Notes: generated by a model not told the origin, from the letters alone. A DNA stretch of 64,000 nucleotides from Mycobacterium sp. IDR2000157661 (GCF_022317005.1 NZ_CP081006.1:2914001-2978000), one strand, 5' to 3'. Numbered from the stretch's first letter, positions 43,524 through 58,361 are shown. Program-made: numbers and translations.

Positions 43524-43553
43524 TTGACGTCTCCCTCTAGTCTGTTATAGACT
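43524..43553 (+). promoter_or_regulatory. Main rRNA operon promoter (P1-like)
   Basis: TTGACG (43524-43529) and TAGACT (43548-43553) are 18 bases apart, followed by GGCAGGGTTGCCCC. The -10, spacing and downstream sequence match the well-known P1 promoter ahead of the mycobacterial rrn operon. Transcription is expected to start near 43560. Confidence 0.85.
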
Positions 43554-43578
43554 GGCAGGGTTGCCCCAAAAGCGGGTG

Positions 43579-43603
43579 TGTTGTTTGAGAACTCAATAGT
43601 GTG
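43579..43603 (+). promoter_or_regulatory. rRNA leader antitermination (nut-like) region
   Basis: The leader segment contains GTTGTTTGAGAACTCAATAG, the conserved mycobacterial leader element that includes the NusA/NusB-S10 antitermination site. It is followed by a T-rich stretch and the sequence that pairs in the 16S processing stem. Assigned by similarity in memory to the M. tuberculosis leader. Confidence 0.6.
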
Positions 43604-43731
43604 TTTGGTGGTTTTTGTTTGTTGTTTTTTTGTTGCGCCTCTTTTTCCCGTTTAGGGGTGTGATGTTTTTTTGACCAGTTTTGTGCTGGTTGCTTGGTTC
43701 GGATTGTTCTGAATGGCTCATTTTGTTTGGG

Positions 43732-48747
<5,016 letters not shown>

Positions 48748-48865
48748 CCACAAACACCGCAACCACAACCCACACAAACCCACACCCCACCACCATCGAA
48801 ACACCAGGGCAAACAAAACCCCCCACCACACACAAAGGTGGGCACTTGAAAACAAGTGAATACAG

Positions 48866-48981
48866 TTACGGCGGTCAATAGCGGCAGGGAAACGCCCGGA
48901 CCCATCCCGAACCCGGAAGCTAAGCCTGCCAGCGCCAATGATACTACCCAACCCGGGTGGAAAAGTAGGACACCGCCGAAC
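48866..48981 (+). rRNA. rrf: 5S ribosomal RNA
   Basis: About 116 bases from TTACGGCGGTCAATAGCGGC to CACCGCCGAAC; the ends pair (ACGGCGG with CCGCCG). Internal CCCATCCCGAACCCGGAAGCT and GGGTGGAAAAGTAGG are characteristic. It lies about 120 bases after the 23S gene and directly before the operon terminator. Confidence 0.96.
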
Positions 48982-48992
48982 ACACATTAAGC

Positions 48993-49030
48993 CCTGTGGC
49001 CCCCATTGATTTGGGGGCCACAGGCATTTT
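48993..49030 (+). terminator. Intrinsic terminator of the rRNA operon
   Basis: A perfect 13-pair stem, CCTGTGGCCCCCA (48993-49005) with TGGGGGCCACAGG (49012-49024), around a six-base loop and followed by CATTTTCT. This is the strongest hairpin in the window and also faces the convergent ogt gene, so it may act for both directions. Confidence 0.9.
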
Positions 49031-49045
49031 CTGAGTAAGTCCGCG

Positions 49046-49549
49046 TCAATCGAATAATGTCGCAACCGGCGATAGTCGACTTTTTTCGAATTCCAATAGC
49101 GTCCTTTTCTTTTCGATACCGCCGCCGTATCCGGTGAGGCTTCCATTGGAGCCGATCACCCGATGGCACGGGACGATGATTCCGATCGGGTTGTGACCGT
49201 TGGCCAGTCCGACGGCGCGGAAGGCGCCCGGTGACCCGACCTGCCGTGCGATGTCGCCGTACGAGCGGGTCTCGCCGTATGGAATCGTCAGCAGTGCGGC
49301 CCACACCTTGCGCTGAAATGCTGTGCCGACCAGGTCGAGGTGGAGTTCGAACTCGGTGAGGTGGCCGGCGAAATAGGCCTCGAGCTGTTGGACCGCGTCG
49401 GGGAAGGCGGTGTTGTCGGGCACCCAGCCGTCGCGGCTCGGCTCGTAGGTCTGGTCGACCATTCGCAGGTGCATCAAGCGGTTGTCGATTCCCGCCAGGG
49501 TGAGCAGCCCGACGGGGCTGTCGATCGTGCGGAACTGCAGGCTGGTCAT
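49046..49549 (-). CDS. ogt: Methylated-DNA-[protein]-cysteine S-methyltransferase
   Basis: Suicide repair protein that removes alkyl groups from O6-alkylguanine. The protein is 167 residues, close to the M. tuberculosis protein (165). The acceptor cysteine is in IIVPCHRVIGSNGSLTGY, preceded by the helix-turn-helix FRAVGLANGHNPI. ATG at 49549 overlaps the intended alkA stop (ATGA). Because of the alkA frameshift, this frame is also open upstream through all of alkA, but the ogt gene itself is intact. Confidence 0.92.
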   Translation of the reverse strand: MTSLQFRTIDSPVGLLTLAGIDNRLMHLRMVDQTYEPSRDGWVPDNTAFPDAVQQLEAYFAGHLTEFELHLDLVGTAFQRKVWAALLTIPYGETRSYGDIARQVGSPGAFRAVGLANGHNPIGIIVPCHRVIGSNGSLTGYGGGIEKKRTLLEFEKSRLSPVATLFD

Positions 49550-51034
49550 GAATTCTCCCTCGGTGGCCATTCGTTGACGGCATGGTCGAGTGCGGTCCAC
49601 AAATGTTGGGTGGCGTAGGCGCGCCACGGCCGCCAGCGAGCGCTGTAGTCGGCGAGTGGGCGAGGGTCCGCCGGCAGTCCCAACTGGCTTGGCAGCCAGG
49701 TGCACGCCCAAATCGGTGACCGGGAAGGCGTCCGGGTCGCCGAGGCCGCGCATCGCGATGACCTCGGCCGTCCACGGGCCGATCCCCGGCAGCGCCAACA
49801 ACTGCTCGCGGGCGCGGTTCCAGTCGCAACCCGCGTCGAGAACGAGGTCTCCGCGGTTCAGCGCGTGGATGAGCGCGTTGAGCGACCGTTGTCGCGCCTT
49901 CGGGAAGGCGAGGTGGACCGGGTCGATGTCGGCGAGGTGCTCGATCGCTGGGAACATATGGGTCAGGTCGCCGTTGGCGTCGGTGATCGGTTGTCCGTAT
50001 GCCCTGGCGAGGCGCCCGGCGTGGGTGCGTGCGGCCTTCACCGACACCTGCTGACCGAGGACGACCCTCAGCGCGAGTTCTCCTTCGTCGACGGTGCGGG
50101 GAATTCGCTGACCGGGTGCCTTGTCGACGAGGACGGCCAGTTGCGGGTCGGCGCCGAGCGCATCGATGACAGCTTCCGGATCGGCGTCGAGGTCGAGCAG
50201 CCGACGGCAGCGAGCGATGGCGGTGGCGAGGTCGCGGAAGTCGTCGAGCACGATGTGGCACCGCACATGGTCGGGTTGAGGCGTGAGGCCGACGATCCCG
50301 CTGCCGTTCGGCAATCGCAGGGTGCGCCGGTACGCGCCGTCGCTCACCTCCTCGACGCCGGGGACAGCGCTGGCGGCCAGGTGCCCGAACAGTCCTTCGT
50401 AGGCGAACGGTGCGCGGACCGGCAGGCGCAAGGAGAGTGCGCCGGCGCCCCCGTCGCCGCTGCCGAACCTTGCCCGCGCGCGCTGACGCAGGACCGTCGG
50501 GGTGAGGTCGCACACCGAGCGGACCGTGTCGTTGAATTGCCGGATGCTGGCGAAGCCGGCCGCGAATGCCACGTCGCTGAACGGCAATTCGGTGGTCTCG
50601 ATGAGCACCCGGGCGGTCTGCGAGCGTTGTGCCCGAGCCAGCGCCAACGGGTTGGCGCCGACTTCGGCCTGCAGCAGCCGTTCGAGCTGCCGCGTCGTAT
50701 AACCCAGCCTGGCGGCCAGCCCGGTCACGCCCTCGCGATCGACGACTCCGTCCGTAATCAACCGCATGGCGCGAGCAACGACATCACCACGGACGTTCCA
50801 CTCGGGCGAACCGGGCGACGCGTCCGGGCGGCAACGTTTGCAGGCACGGAAACCGGCCTTCTGGGCGGCCGCCGCGGTGGGGTAGAACCGCATGTTGCGG
50901 GCATACGGCGGCCGGACCGGACAGCTCGGCCTGCAATAAATCCCTGTGCTCAGCACGGCGGTGACGAACCAGCCGTCGAACCGGGCGTCCTTCGACTGAA
51001 CGGCGCGGTAGCAGCGGTCGAAATCCTCGTGCAC
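49546..51034 (-). pseudogene. alkA: Ada-AlkA DNA repair gene with single-base frameshift
   Basis: Encodes an adaptive-response regulator fused to 3-methyladenine DNA glycosylase. Order: Ada zinc domain with Cys34, 38, 65 and 68; AraC-type DNA-binding domain (about 80-180); AlkA N-domain; HhH-GPD with LPGIGPWTAEVIAMRG and the catalytic Asp in FPVTDLG. After Lys449 one extra base (G at 49686 or 49687) shifts the frame. Removing it restores QLGLPADPRPLADYSARWRP through NEWPPRENS and a stop overlapping the ogt ATG, for 495 residues, matching the M. tuberculosis length. Uncorrected, translation runs into ogt as a 662-residue product. It may be a real mutation or a sequencing error. Confidence 0.85.
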
Positions 51035-51312
51035 CCGTCAACGATTACATGCGGCCACCGACATCACTGGCGGAAAACCGACATCGTCGTAACAGCCACG
51101 ACACCCACCAGACATCAGGTATGCGCTCAGTCGTCGTCGCTCTCGCACTCGCTCGTAGGGGCAGCACGTCAGGATCGGTAGCGTCCTGGCCGAACCCGCG
51201 CAGTGTCCGCCCCTCGCCGAACCTCACGCCCCGATCTCAACGCGCTAACGGTTGCATCATCACCAGCGTCGCGGGAAGCGCAGGACCCGGCTTTGTGGTG
51301 TCGTGGAAGTCG

Positions 51313-51792
51313 ATGGGAAAACGCATGCTGTTCATGGCGAGTGCCGCTGCCACGGCGGGGGCGCTGCTCGTCGCGCCCGCGGTCTCGGCGGTGCCCGCGA
51401 CAGATGCCCGGGGCTATGTCGACTCCACCGCCCGGTGTGCCGCGCCCAGTGAGGTCGTGGTCTTCGGCAGCACCGGGTCGTCACGGGTGGCGATCTGCAA
51501 GTCCGCTGACGGTGAGTATCAGTACCGTGGCGTGCGGCTGCGTGACGGTGCCCGACTGATCATCCCCGCCTCCCAGACCGGCGACGAGTTCACCGCCGAG
51601 AACAACGGGATCACTTACTTCGTCTCGGAGAAGTCCCTGGTTGTGAGTGCGGGCTCTCGGACCATTCGCGAAGAGCCGATGATCGATTTCCACGAATCTT
51701 CTTCTGCTGGAACGGCTCCAGTGCCGTCCAAGACCATGACTCCGACGAAGCCGTTGCCGCCGCCCTTGCCCGCCGAAGTCGGCGGCAGCTGA
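51313..51792 (+). CDS. Small secreted protein of unknown function
   Basis: About 159 residues. A signal peptide (residues 1 to about 29, MGKRMLFMASAAATAGALLV, ending near VSAVPA) precedes a beta-rich domain with one visible cysteine pair (ARCAAP and VAICKS) and a Pro-rich C-terminal tail (TPTKPLPPPLPAEVGGS). No family is recognised. ATG at 51313 has GGAAG just upstream; GTG at 51298 is also possible. The frame is open further upstream to 51049, but that part is not protein-like. Divergent from alkA and convergent with a lipoprotein gene. Confidence 0.7.
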   Translation: MGKRMLFMASAAATAGALLVAPAVSAVPATDARGYVDSTARCAAPSEVVVFGSTGSSRVAICKSADGEYQYRGVRLRDGARLIIPASQTGDEFTAENNGITYFVSEKSLVVSAGSRTIREEPMIDFHESSSAGTAPVPSKTMTPTKPLPPPLPAEVGGS

Positions 51793-51811
51793 GCGACCGC
51801 GAGCCATCGCG

Positions 51812-52255
51812 TCAACAGGCGGCCTCGATGGTGAATTCGGCGTTGGTGGGATGCGTCCACTTGTCACCGAAGTAGCCGTATCCCGTTCCGTTGATGGTCA
51901 GGATGCCGGCGTCGCGATGCGCCTGAACGTCGCCAACGCCGCCGCGCCATGCGCTTCCCGTGAAGCCCCCGAGGTCGCGGATCTTCACCATTTCGGCGTT
52001 GAGGTCGCTGTCGGAGTCCAGCATCGCGGTGAACCCCGCGTCTTGGCCGACGGTGTCGATACTCAACTGCCACTGCTGCTTTCGGCAGCTCACAACATAC
52101 TGTTTGCCGGTGTCGCGCCCGTCGATGGACACCTGCGCCGTGTTCCGCGGCATGCCGAGGTCGGGCCGCGGCGCCGGCTCGCTGCCGCAGCCTGCAGCGG
52201 CCGCGAGAAGGACAATGCCGAGGGTGTGGATGCCGGCTCTCCTGGGTGAAATCAT
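51812..52255 (-). CDS. LpqH/19-kDa antigen-like lipoprotein
   Basis: A 147-residue lipoprotein. The lipobox LLAAAAGC gives a lipidated Cys at about residue 23, after a signal peptide. The mature part (VSIDGRDTGKQYVVSCRKQQWQLSIDT...INGTGYGYFGDKW...FTIEAAC) resembles the mycobacterial 19-kDa antigen (LpqH) family, with two cysteines likely bonded. Expected on the outer face of the membrane and possibly a TLR2 ligand in hosts. It ends the minus-strand lipoprotein group. Confidence 0.8.
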   Translation of the reverse strand: MISPRRAGIHTLGIVLLAAAAGCGSEPAPRPDLGMPRNTAQVSIDGRDTGKQYVVSCRKQQWQLSIDTVGQDAGFTAMLDSDSDLNAEMVKIRDLGGFTGSAWRGGVGDVQAHRDAGILTINGTGYGYFGDKWTHPTNAEFTIEAAC

Positions 52256-52276
52256 CGCTGCTCCTGTGGTGTTCCG

Positions 52277-52777
52277 TCAGCGCATCGGTGATCCCGGCGG
52301 CGCCGAAGCCTTGTTGTCCGCGTCCCGTGTCGAGCGGCTCAGGCGCCCGAATCCCAGCAGCAGTCCGAGCACCATCATCACGGCGGCGAGGCCGAAGTGA
52401 AGCCGGTAGTCGGCGTTGGTGAAGGCGAGCGCGTCGGCCGCCGTCTTCCGGTTGACCACGTACGTCAGAAGCCACAACAAGCCCAGCACGAGGCCGGCAC
52501 CCACCAGGAATATCCGCGCGTGATTGACGCGCCGAGAGGCCAGCAGGCCGAGTGTTCCGATCAACAGGTGAATGACGTTGTGTACGACTCCGGCCGAGAA
52601 GAGTCCGAACAGTATGGGGCCCGGCACGGTCGGCTGCTCTGCGGTGACAGGCGATACGAATCCCAGCACGCCGAAGCCGAGAAAGCCCACGCCGACGATC
52701 AGAGCCGCAAGGCGCACCGCCCGCCACCGCCCTCTGCTGAGCCGATCCGTGGAGTCACTGTCAGGCATCATCGTCAC
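52277..52777 (-). CDS. DUF4383 membrane protein
   Basis: A 166-residue membrane protein with four hydrophobic helices (LAALIVGVGFLGFGVLGFV, ILFGLFSAGVVHNVIHLLIG, IFLVGAGLVLGLLWLLTYVV, LHFGLAAVMMVLGLLLGF) in the DUF4383 pattern. Function unknown. GTG at 52777 overlaps the upstream stop (GTGA) and is preferred; ATGs at 52771 and 52768 are alternatives. It sits between two lipoprotein genes and is translationally coupled to the LpqE-like gene. Confidence 0.75.
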   Translation of the reverse strand: MTMMPDSDSTDRLSRGRWRAVRLAALIVGVGFLGFGVLGFVSPVTAEQPTVPGPILFGLFSAGVVHNVIHLLIGTLGLLASRRVNHARIFLVGAGLVLGLLWLLTYVVNRKTAADALAFTNADYRLHFGLAAVMMVLGLLLGFGRLSRSTRDADNKASAPPGSPMR

Positions 52778-53295
52778 CCGAATGGTTCTTCTTTCTGCCT
52801 TGGGCACGCGTTGACCGGTACAGGCATCACGATGTCGCCGGCGCGGTCGAATTGAAATGTCACGTTGGCCGTCATGCCGGCCTTCAGATTCGGATCCAAT
52901 TCGCCGAGTTGCACCGGCGGCACGCGGTTGCCCACCGATGGCGCCGCGGGCTCACCGAAGCCCACAGTGGACTTCGGGGGGATCTCGACACTCGTGTCGA
53001 TATCGGCGCTCGCGGCCACGTTGGTGTTCACGCCGACAAGGCGTTCGGTCTCGGTGGGGCTGGCGTTGGTGACCGTGAAGAGCATTTTCGCTCCGGCGTC
53101 GAGCTGGATCGCACAGCGGTCCGGCAGGAACACCGGCACGATGAACGCGTTCTCGACGGTCGTTCCCTCGGTGAGTGAACCCGAACCGCGATTGGTCGAC
53201 AGACCCTGTACGAAGTCGCAGCCGGTTGTCGACAGCGCGAGCACGACAGCGGCGACGGCCGATGTACCGACGCTTCGGCGGGACGATGCTCGCAT
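52774..53295 (-). CDS. LpqE-like lipoprotein
   Basis: A 173-residue lipoprotein with lipobox LALSTTGC (lipidated Cys at about 26). The mature domain has an LLFTVTN-type strand region with ERLVGVNTNVAAS and a final FQFDRAGDIVMPVPV, a pattern resembling mycobacterial LpqE and the PCuA(C)-like immunoglobulin-type fold. Typical PCuA(C) copper-binding Met/His residues are not evident, so a metal role is uncertain. Its stop overlaps the DUF4383 start; the gap upstream to the next lipoprotein is about 120 bases. Confidence 0.72.
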   Translation of the reverse strand: MRASSRRSVGTSAVAAVVLALSTTGCDFVQGLSTNRGSGSLTEGTTVENAFIVPVFLPDRCAIQLDAGAKMLFTVTNASPTETERLVGVNTNVAASADIDTSVEIPPKSTVGFGEPAAPSVGNRVPPVQLGELDPNLKAGMTANVTFQFDRAGDIVMPVPVNACPRQKEEPFG

Positions 53296-53415
53296 TACTG
53301 ACTCCTAGGCTGATCGGCGGCCGGACGTCAGGTACTGACAGCCCGGGTCCATGGATTCCCTGCGGTGCGCCGGCTGATACGTCCCCGGCGTTGCGGGATC
53401 GCGGCAGCGGCGGTG

Positions 53416-53901
53416 TCATTGCGGTGGGCGCGGCGCCACCTCGACCGTCGCGATCGTCTGAGCCGGCTGTCGGGTTGTGATCGTCACCGAGCCCGGGTCG
53501 TCGACGGTGAAGTCGAACACCTGATCTGCGACCGGCTTGACCGCGAACGTGCGGTTCAGTGCGCCCTCGATCTCGATGTTCGCCGCGGCGTCGCTGTCGA
53601 CACGCAATTCGATGGGTTGCCCGACCGTGGCGCTCAGCGTTGCGTTCTGCGGTTGCACCGACCCGTTTGCGATATCCACGTCCACCACCACGGGCGACGG
53701 ATCGGCCGGATACGAGGGCGGGTACGAGGTGCCGGGGACGGACGGTTCGGCTCCCTGCACGGTGGTGGTGAACTCGTCACCGGTGGGGTAGGGCGTCGAA
53801 TCGCATCCCGCCGTCGCGGTCGCGAGCAGCACCGCCGCGAAAGAGGCGGTCACTGCGGCCGCGCGCCGCCCAACTCTCACCTCCGGGCCCGGATTGGTCA
53901 T
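53416..53901 (-). CDS. Lipoprotein of unknown function
   Basis: A 161-residue lipoprotein with signal peptide and lipobox LLATATAGC (lipidated Cys at about residue 33). A Pro/Ser/Tyr-rich spacer (about 45-70) is followed by one beta-sandwich-like domain (VVVDVDIANGSVQPQNATLS to VTITTRQPAQTIATVEV). No family is named with confidence. ATG at 53901 has GAGAGG seven bases upstream; the frame extends upstream to 54237, but that is a shadow of the cyclase gene. Confidence 0.72.
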   Translation of the reverse strand: MTNPGPEVRVGRRAAAVTASFAAVLLATATAGCDSTPYPTGDEFTTTVQGAEPSVPGTSYPPSYPADPSPVVVDVDIANGSVQPQNATLSATVGQPIELRVDSDAAANIEIEGALNRTFAVKPVADQVFDFTVDDPGSVTITTRQPAQTIATVEVAPRPPQ

Positions 53902-53969
53902 CGTGTCACCTCTCGTCTCGACGTCCGCCGACGTCGTACCCGAGCAGGCAATCGATAAACAGGGTCGAG

Positions 53970-55574
53970 CTACACCGGCAGTGCGAGCCGGGTCGGCTCG
54001 TCGTGGCCGCGCAGTGTGACGGTGTCGCCCAGGCTCCAGTGCGACTTTTCGTCGTCGCTCGCCTTGGACAGGGCATCCGATGAGGCGAGCAAATGGCCCG
54101 GCTTGTCCTTCGCCAGGTCGCACAGGCGCGCTGCTTCGTTGACCGGTTCGCCGATCACGGTGTACTCGAACCGTTCCTTGGCACCGACGTTGCCCGCCAC
54201 CGCTTCGCCCGCCGCCACGCCGATGCCCGCTTCGCACTCGGGCACCTCCGCGCGGATGCGCCGGGCGATGGCACGACCGGCGGCCAACGCCTCGTCCTCC
54301 GGCCGCTCCAAGTGGTTGGGCGCACCGAACACCGCAAGCGCCGCATCTCCTTCGAACTTGTTGACGAACCCGTGGTGGCGGTCGACCTCCTCGACGATGA
54401 CGGCGAAGAAGCGGTTCAGCAACTCGACGACTTCGGTTGCGGGTCTTCCCGTCACCAACTGTGTCGAGCCGATGATGTCGACGAAGATGACCGCCACATG
54501 GCGTTCCTCCCCGCCGAGCTTGGGCCGTTCCTTCTCGGCCGCCGCGGCGACGTCGCGACCGACATGACGACCGAACAAGTCGCGCACCCGTTCGCGTTCC
54601 TTGAGGCCCTCGACCATCGAGTTGAAGCCCCGCTGCAGCTCGCCGAGTTCGGTGCCGTCGAACACCACCAGGCCGCAGTCGTAATCACCCCGCTCGACGT
54701 GGTGCAGTGCCGAACGCACCACCCGGACAGGAGTCGCGGTCAGCCAGGACAGAATCCACATCAGGATGAAGCCGAACACCAGCGCCGCTGCCGCAATGCT
54801 CAGCACCGCAACACCGAACTGTGTGGGCGTGAGGTTGCCCAGTACCAGCGAGAAGATCGCGGTGATGGCAATGCCCATCACCGGCACCCCAGACCCCAGT
54901 GCCCACACCAGCATGGTGCGGCCCATGATCCCGGCGGTCAGCCGGCGCGGCGGACGGCCCGCTTCCAGCGCCTCCGCCGCGACCGGGCGCAGCGAGAATT
55001 CGGTGATCAGGTAGCACGCGGTGGCAACCACGATTCCGGGGAACCCGACCGCGAAGATGAAGCGGGGGATGAAGGCGGTGTCCTGCAGCCCGTACAACAG
55101 CGTCAGCAGCGCGGTGCCGAAGCCCCACAGGAAGAGCAGCCTCTTCGCCACCCGCCACGGCGCGAGGAACACGTTGCGCTGATCCTCCCGGGTCGGAGGG
55201 CGCTCTTCGATGGACCACCGCAGGGAGCGGACGGTCCGCGCGGTGATCCACGCGGTCCCGCCGACCAACGCGACCGCCATGTAGGTCGGGGCGACGGCCC
55301 ACGTCAGCCACCCCGGCGCGTCGGAGAAGATGCTCGGCACGGGGATCGCCAACGCGTTGAGCAGCAACGACACCACGATTCCGATGATGTTGGCGAACAG
55401 CAACAGCGAGGTGAGGATGACCTGGATGCGGATGCGCCTGCGCCGCTGACTCTCGGTCGGCTTGCCGAGCAGCCACGACCCGTACTGCGGCGTGTCCGGC
55501 AGTCGGCCGCTCTGCCGTGTCACGGTCTCCAGGACGCGGCCGAGCCGCTTCGGGACGCTTTCGCTGACGCTCAT
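53970..55574 (-). CDS. Membrane adenylate cyclase, class III
   Basis: Makes cAMP from ATP; 534 residues. About six membrane helices cover residues 45-280, a HAMP domain follows (about 283-335, TATPVRVVRSALHHVERGDYD...GFNSMVEGL), then a class III cyclase domain (about 360-525). Metal-binding Asp residues are in VAVIFVDIIGST and KFEGDAALAVFGA, and the transition-state Asn/Arg in EPVNEAARL. The adenine-specifying position reads Glu (VIGEPVN), where Asp is common. It corresponds to the Rv1318c-Rv1320c cluster, here one gene. Divergent from nucS with a 37-base gap. Confidence 0.9.
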   Translation of the reverse strand: MSVSESVPKRLGRVLETVTRQSGRLPDTPQYGSWLLGKPTESQRRRRIRIQVILTSLLLFANIIGIVVSLLLNALAIPVPSIFSDAPGWLTWAVAPTYMAVALVGGTAWITARTVRSLRWSIEERPPTREDQRNVFLAPWRVAKRLLFLWGFGTALLTLLYGLQDTAFIPRFIFAVGFPGIVVATACYLITEFSLRPVAAEALEAGRPPRRLTAGIMGRTMLVWALGSGVPVMGIAITAIFSLVLGNLTPTQFGVAVLSIAAAALVFGFILMWILSWLTATPVRVVRSALHHVERGDYDCGLVVFDGTELGELQRGFNSMVEGLKERERVRDLFGRHVGRDVAAAAEKERPKLGGEERHVAVIFVDIIGSTQLVTGRPATEVVELLNRFFAVIVEEVDRHHGFVNKFEGDAALAVFGAPNHLERPEDEALAAGRAIARRIRAEVPECEAGIGVAAGEAVAGNVGAKERFEYTVIGEPVNEAARLCDLAKDKPGHLLASSDALSKASDDEKSHWSLGDTVTLRGHDEPTRLALPV

Positions 55575-55611
55575 CGTGCCTAGATCTTAATTTGCCGAAC
55601 CGGCCCCTAAG

Positions 55612-56292
55612 GTGGTTCGGGTGCGTCTCGTGATCGCCCAATGCACCGTCGACTACGTCGGACGGCTGACCGCACACCTGCCCTCGGCGCGGCGACTGCT
55701 GCTGATCAAGGCCGACGGGTCGGTGAGTGTGCACGCCGACGACCGCGCCTACAAGCCGCTGAACTGGATGAGTCCGCCGTGTCGGCTTACCGAGAAGACC
55801 GAGGGTCCGGCGCCGGTCTGGGTGGTGGAGAACAAGGCCGGCGAGCAACTGCGGATCACCGTCGAAAGCGTCGAACACGATTCCAGCCATGAACTCGGCG
55901 TGGATCCCGGCCTGGTCAAGGATGGCGTCGAGGCCCACCTGCAGGAACTGTTGGCCGAGCACGTGGAACTCTTGGGCCCGGGATACACGCTGGTGCGGCG
56001 CGAGTACATGACCGCGATCGGGCCGGTGGACCTGCTGTGCCGCGACGAGAACGGTGGGTCGGTCGCTGTGGAGATCAAACGCCGCGGTGAGATCGACGGA
56101 GTAGAACAGCTGACCCGCTATCTCGAGTTGCTCAACCGCGACACGCTTCTCGCGCCCGTCACCGGAGTCTTTGCCGCGCAACAGATCAAGCCGCAGGCCA
56201 AGACGCTGGCCGTCGACCGCGGCATCCGGTGCCTGACACTGGACTACGACCAGATGCGGGGAATGGACAGCGACGAGTTCCGCCTGTTCTAG
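55612..56292 (+). CDS. nucS: Mismatch-specific endonuclease NucS
   Basis: Core of the non-canonical mismatch repair used by Actinobacteria that lack MutS/MutL; it cuts both strands at mismatches and needs the sliding clamp. The protein is about 226 residues. The N-terminal DNA-binding domain ([17 protein letters not shown]) is followed by the nuclease domain with GPVDLLC...VAVEIKRR, containing the catalytic Asp/Glu/Lys set. The C-terminal [11 protein letters not shown] is the conserved clamp-binding tail. GTG at 55612 or GTG at 55621 could be the start; AAGGTGG spacing slightly favours the second. Confidence 0.94.
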   Translation: MVRVRLVIAQCTVDYVGRLTAHLPSARRLLLIKADGSVSVHADDRAYKPLNWMSPPCRLTEKTEGPAPVWVVENKAGEQLRITVESVEHDSSHELGVDPGLVKDGVEAHLQELLAEHVELLGPGYTLVRREYMTAIGPVDLLCRDENGGSVAVEIKRRGEIDGVEQLTRYLELLNRDTLLAPVTGVFAAQQIKPQAKTLAVDRGIRCLTLDYDQMRGMDSDEFRLF

Positions 56293-56309
56293 CGCCTTAG
56301 ACTGAGTGC

Positions 56310-56597
56310 ATGGCGCGTCGCCGCAGATCCAGCAGGCCGCCGGCTCCGCCACCGGCGCCGCGCCGCATCGAGACCGGGCCCGACGGTTACGACTACGAGG
56401 TCCGTCCGGTCGCAGCAGCGCGGGCCACCAAGACCTACCGTTGTCCCGGTTGCGACCACGAGATCCGGCCGGGCACCGCGCATCTGGTCGTGTTCGAAGC
56501 CCATCTGGGCGAGCGGGCAGTCGACGACCGCAGACACTGGCACACCGCGTGCTGGGCACACCGGTCTACGCGGGGCCCCACCCGCAAATGGTCTTAG
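56310..56597 (+). CDS. Small zinc-finger-like protein
   Basis: A 95-residue protein in the position of Rv1322. The N-terminus is Arg/Pro-rich, then YRCPGCDHEIRPGTAHLV and HWHTACWAHR supply three Cys and several His, a likely zinc-binding site. Function unknown; it follows nucS by 17 bases and may be co-transcribed with it. Convergent with the epimerase gene. Confidence 0.75.
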   Translation: MARRRRSSRPPAPPPAPRRIETGPDGYDYEVRPVAAARATKTYRCPGCDHEIRPGTAHLVVFEAHLGERAVDDRRHWHTACWAHRSTRGPTRKWS

Positions 56598-56604
56598 TGA
56601 GCCG

Positions 56605-57078
56605 TCAGTGCTCTGGGGAGGCGGGCTCGACCAGCTCGATGAGGACACCGCCGGCGTCCTTGGGGTGGATGAAATTGATCCGCGAGTCCGCGGTGCCGCG
56701 CCGTGGGGCGTCGTAGAGCAACCGCACGCCTTCGGCGCGCAAGCGTTCGCTGAGTGTGTCGATGTCGCTGGTGCGATAGGCCAGCTGCTGCAGACCCGGT
56801 CCGCGCTTGTCGAGGAACTTGGCGATCGTCGAGGACTCGTTGATCGGCGACATCAGCTGGATCTGCGCGCTGCCGATGGGCGCACCGCGAACCGACAGCA
56901 TCGCCTCGCGGACGCCCTGTTCCTCGTTGACCTCCTCGTGCAGCACGATCATGCCGAGGTGGTCGTGGTACCACTTGATGGCGGCGTCCAGATCCGGGAC
57001 CGCGATGCCCACGTGGTCGATCGCCGCCACCAAGGCGCTTGCGAGCGCCGGACGTGCGTCTACGTGTTCGGTGGTCAT
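56605..57078 (-). CDS. mce: Methylmalonyl-CoA epimerase
   Basis: Interconverts the (R) and (S) forms of methylmalonyl-CoA in propionate metabolism. The protein is 157 residues, a VOC-fold metalloenzyme. AIDHVGIAVPDLDAAIKWYHDHLG supplies the first His ligand, and FIHPKDAGGVLIELVEP supplies the later Glu. ATG at 57078 (MTTEHVDARP) fits the family length; the longer frame to 57129 is not needed. Divergent from fadA4, with a shared 83-base promoter region. The position matches Rv1322A. Confidence 0.9.
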   Translation of the reverse strand: MTTEHVDARPALASALVAAIDHVGIAVPDLDAAIKWYHDHLGMIVLHEEVNEEQGVREAMLSVRGAPIGSAQIQLMSPINESSTIAKFLDKRGPGLQQLAYRTSDIDTLSERLRAEGVRLLYDAPRRGTADSRINFIHPKDAGGVLIELVEPASPEH

Positions 57079-57113
57079 AACGTAACGGTAACCTTGAGAC
57101 AGATGTTTGCGGA

Positions 57114-57133
57114 ATGTGTCATGTACCACACAT
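57114..57133. promoter_or_regulatory. Candidate operator between mce and fadA4
   Basis: Inverted repeat ATGTGT (57114-57119) and ACACAT (57128-57133) around an eight-base centre, between the divergent epimerase and thiolase genes. It could bind a dimeric regulator acting on both. GGAGGAAAT follows as the fadA4 ribosome-binding site. Confidence 0.35.
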
Positions 57134-57161
57134 GGCTATACCCACTTTCTGGAGGAAATAA

Positions 57162-58361
<1,200 letters not shown>

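Noticed and set aside
49046..51034. A genuine 662-residue Ada-AlkA-Ogt fusion gene
   Set aside because: The residues bridging alkA and ogt are in the wrong frame for the AlkA C-terminus. Removing one base restores a normal 495-residue AlkA and the usual ATGA overlap with ogt, so a frameshift explains the fusion better.
54685..56559. A 624-codon minus-strand frame across the cyclase and nucS
   Set aside because: It crosses two well-supported genes on opposite strands and encodes Arg/Pro-rich low-complexity sequence typical of GC-rich shadows.
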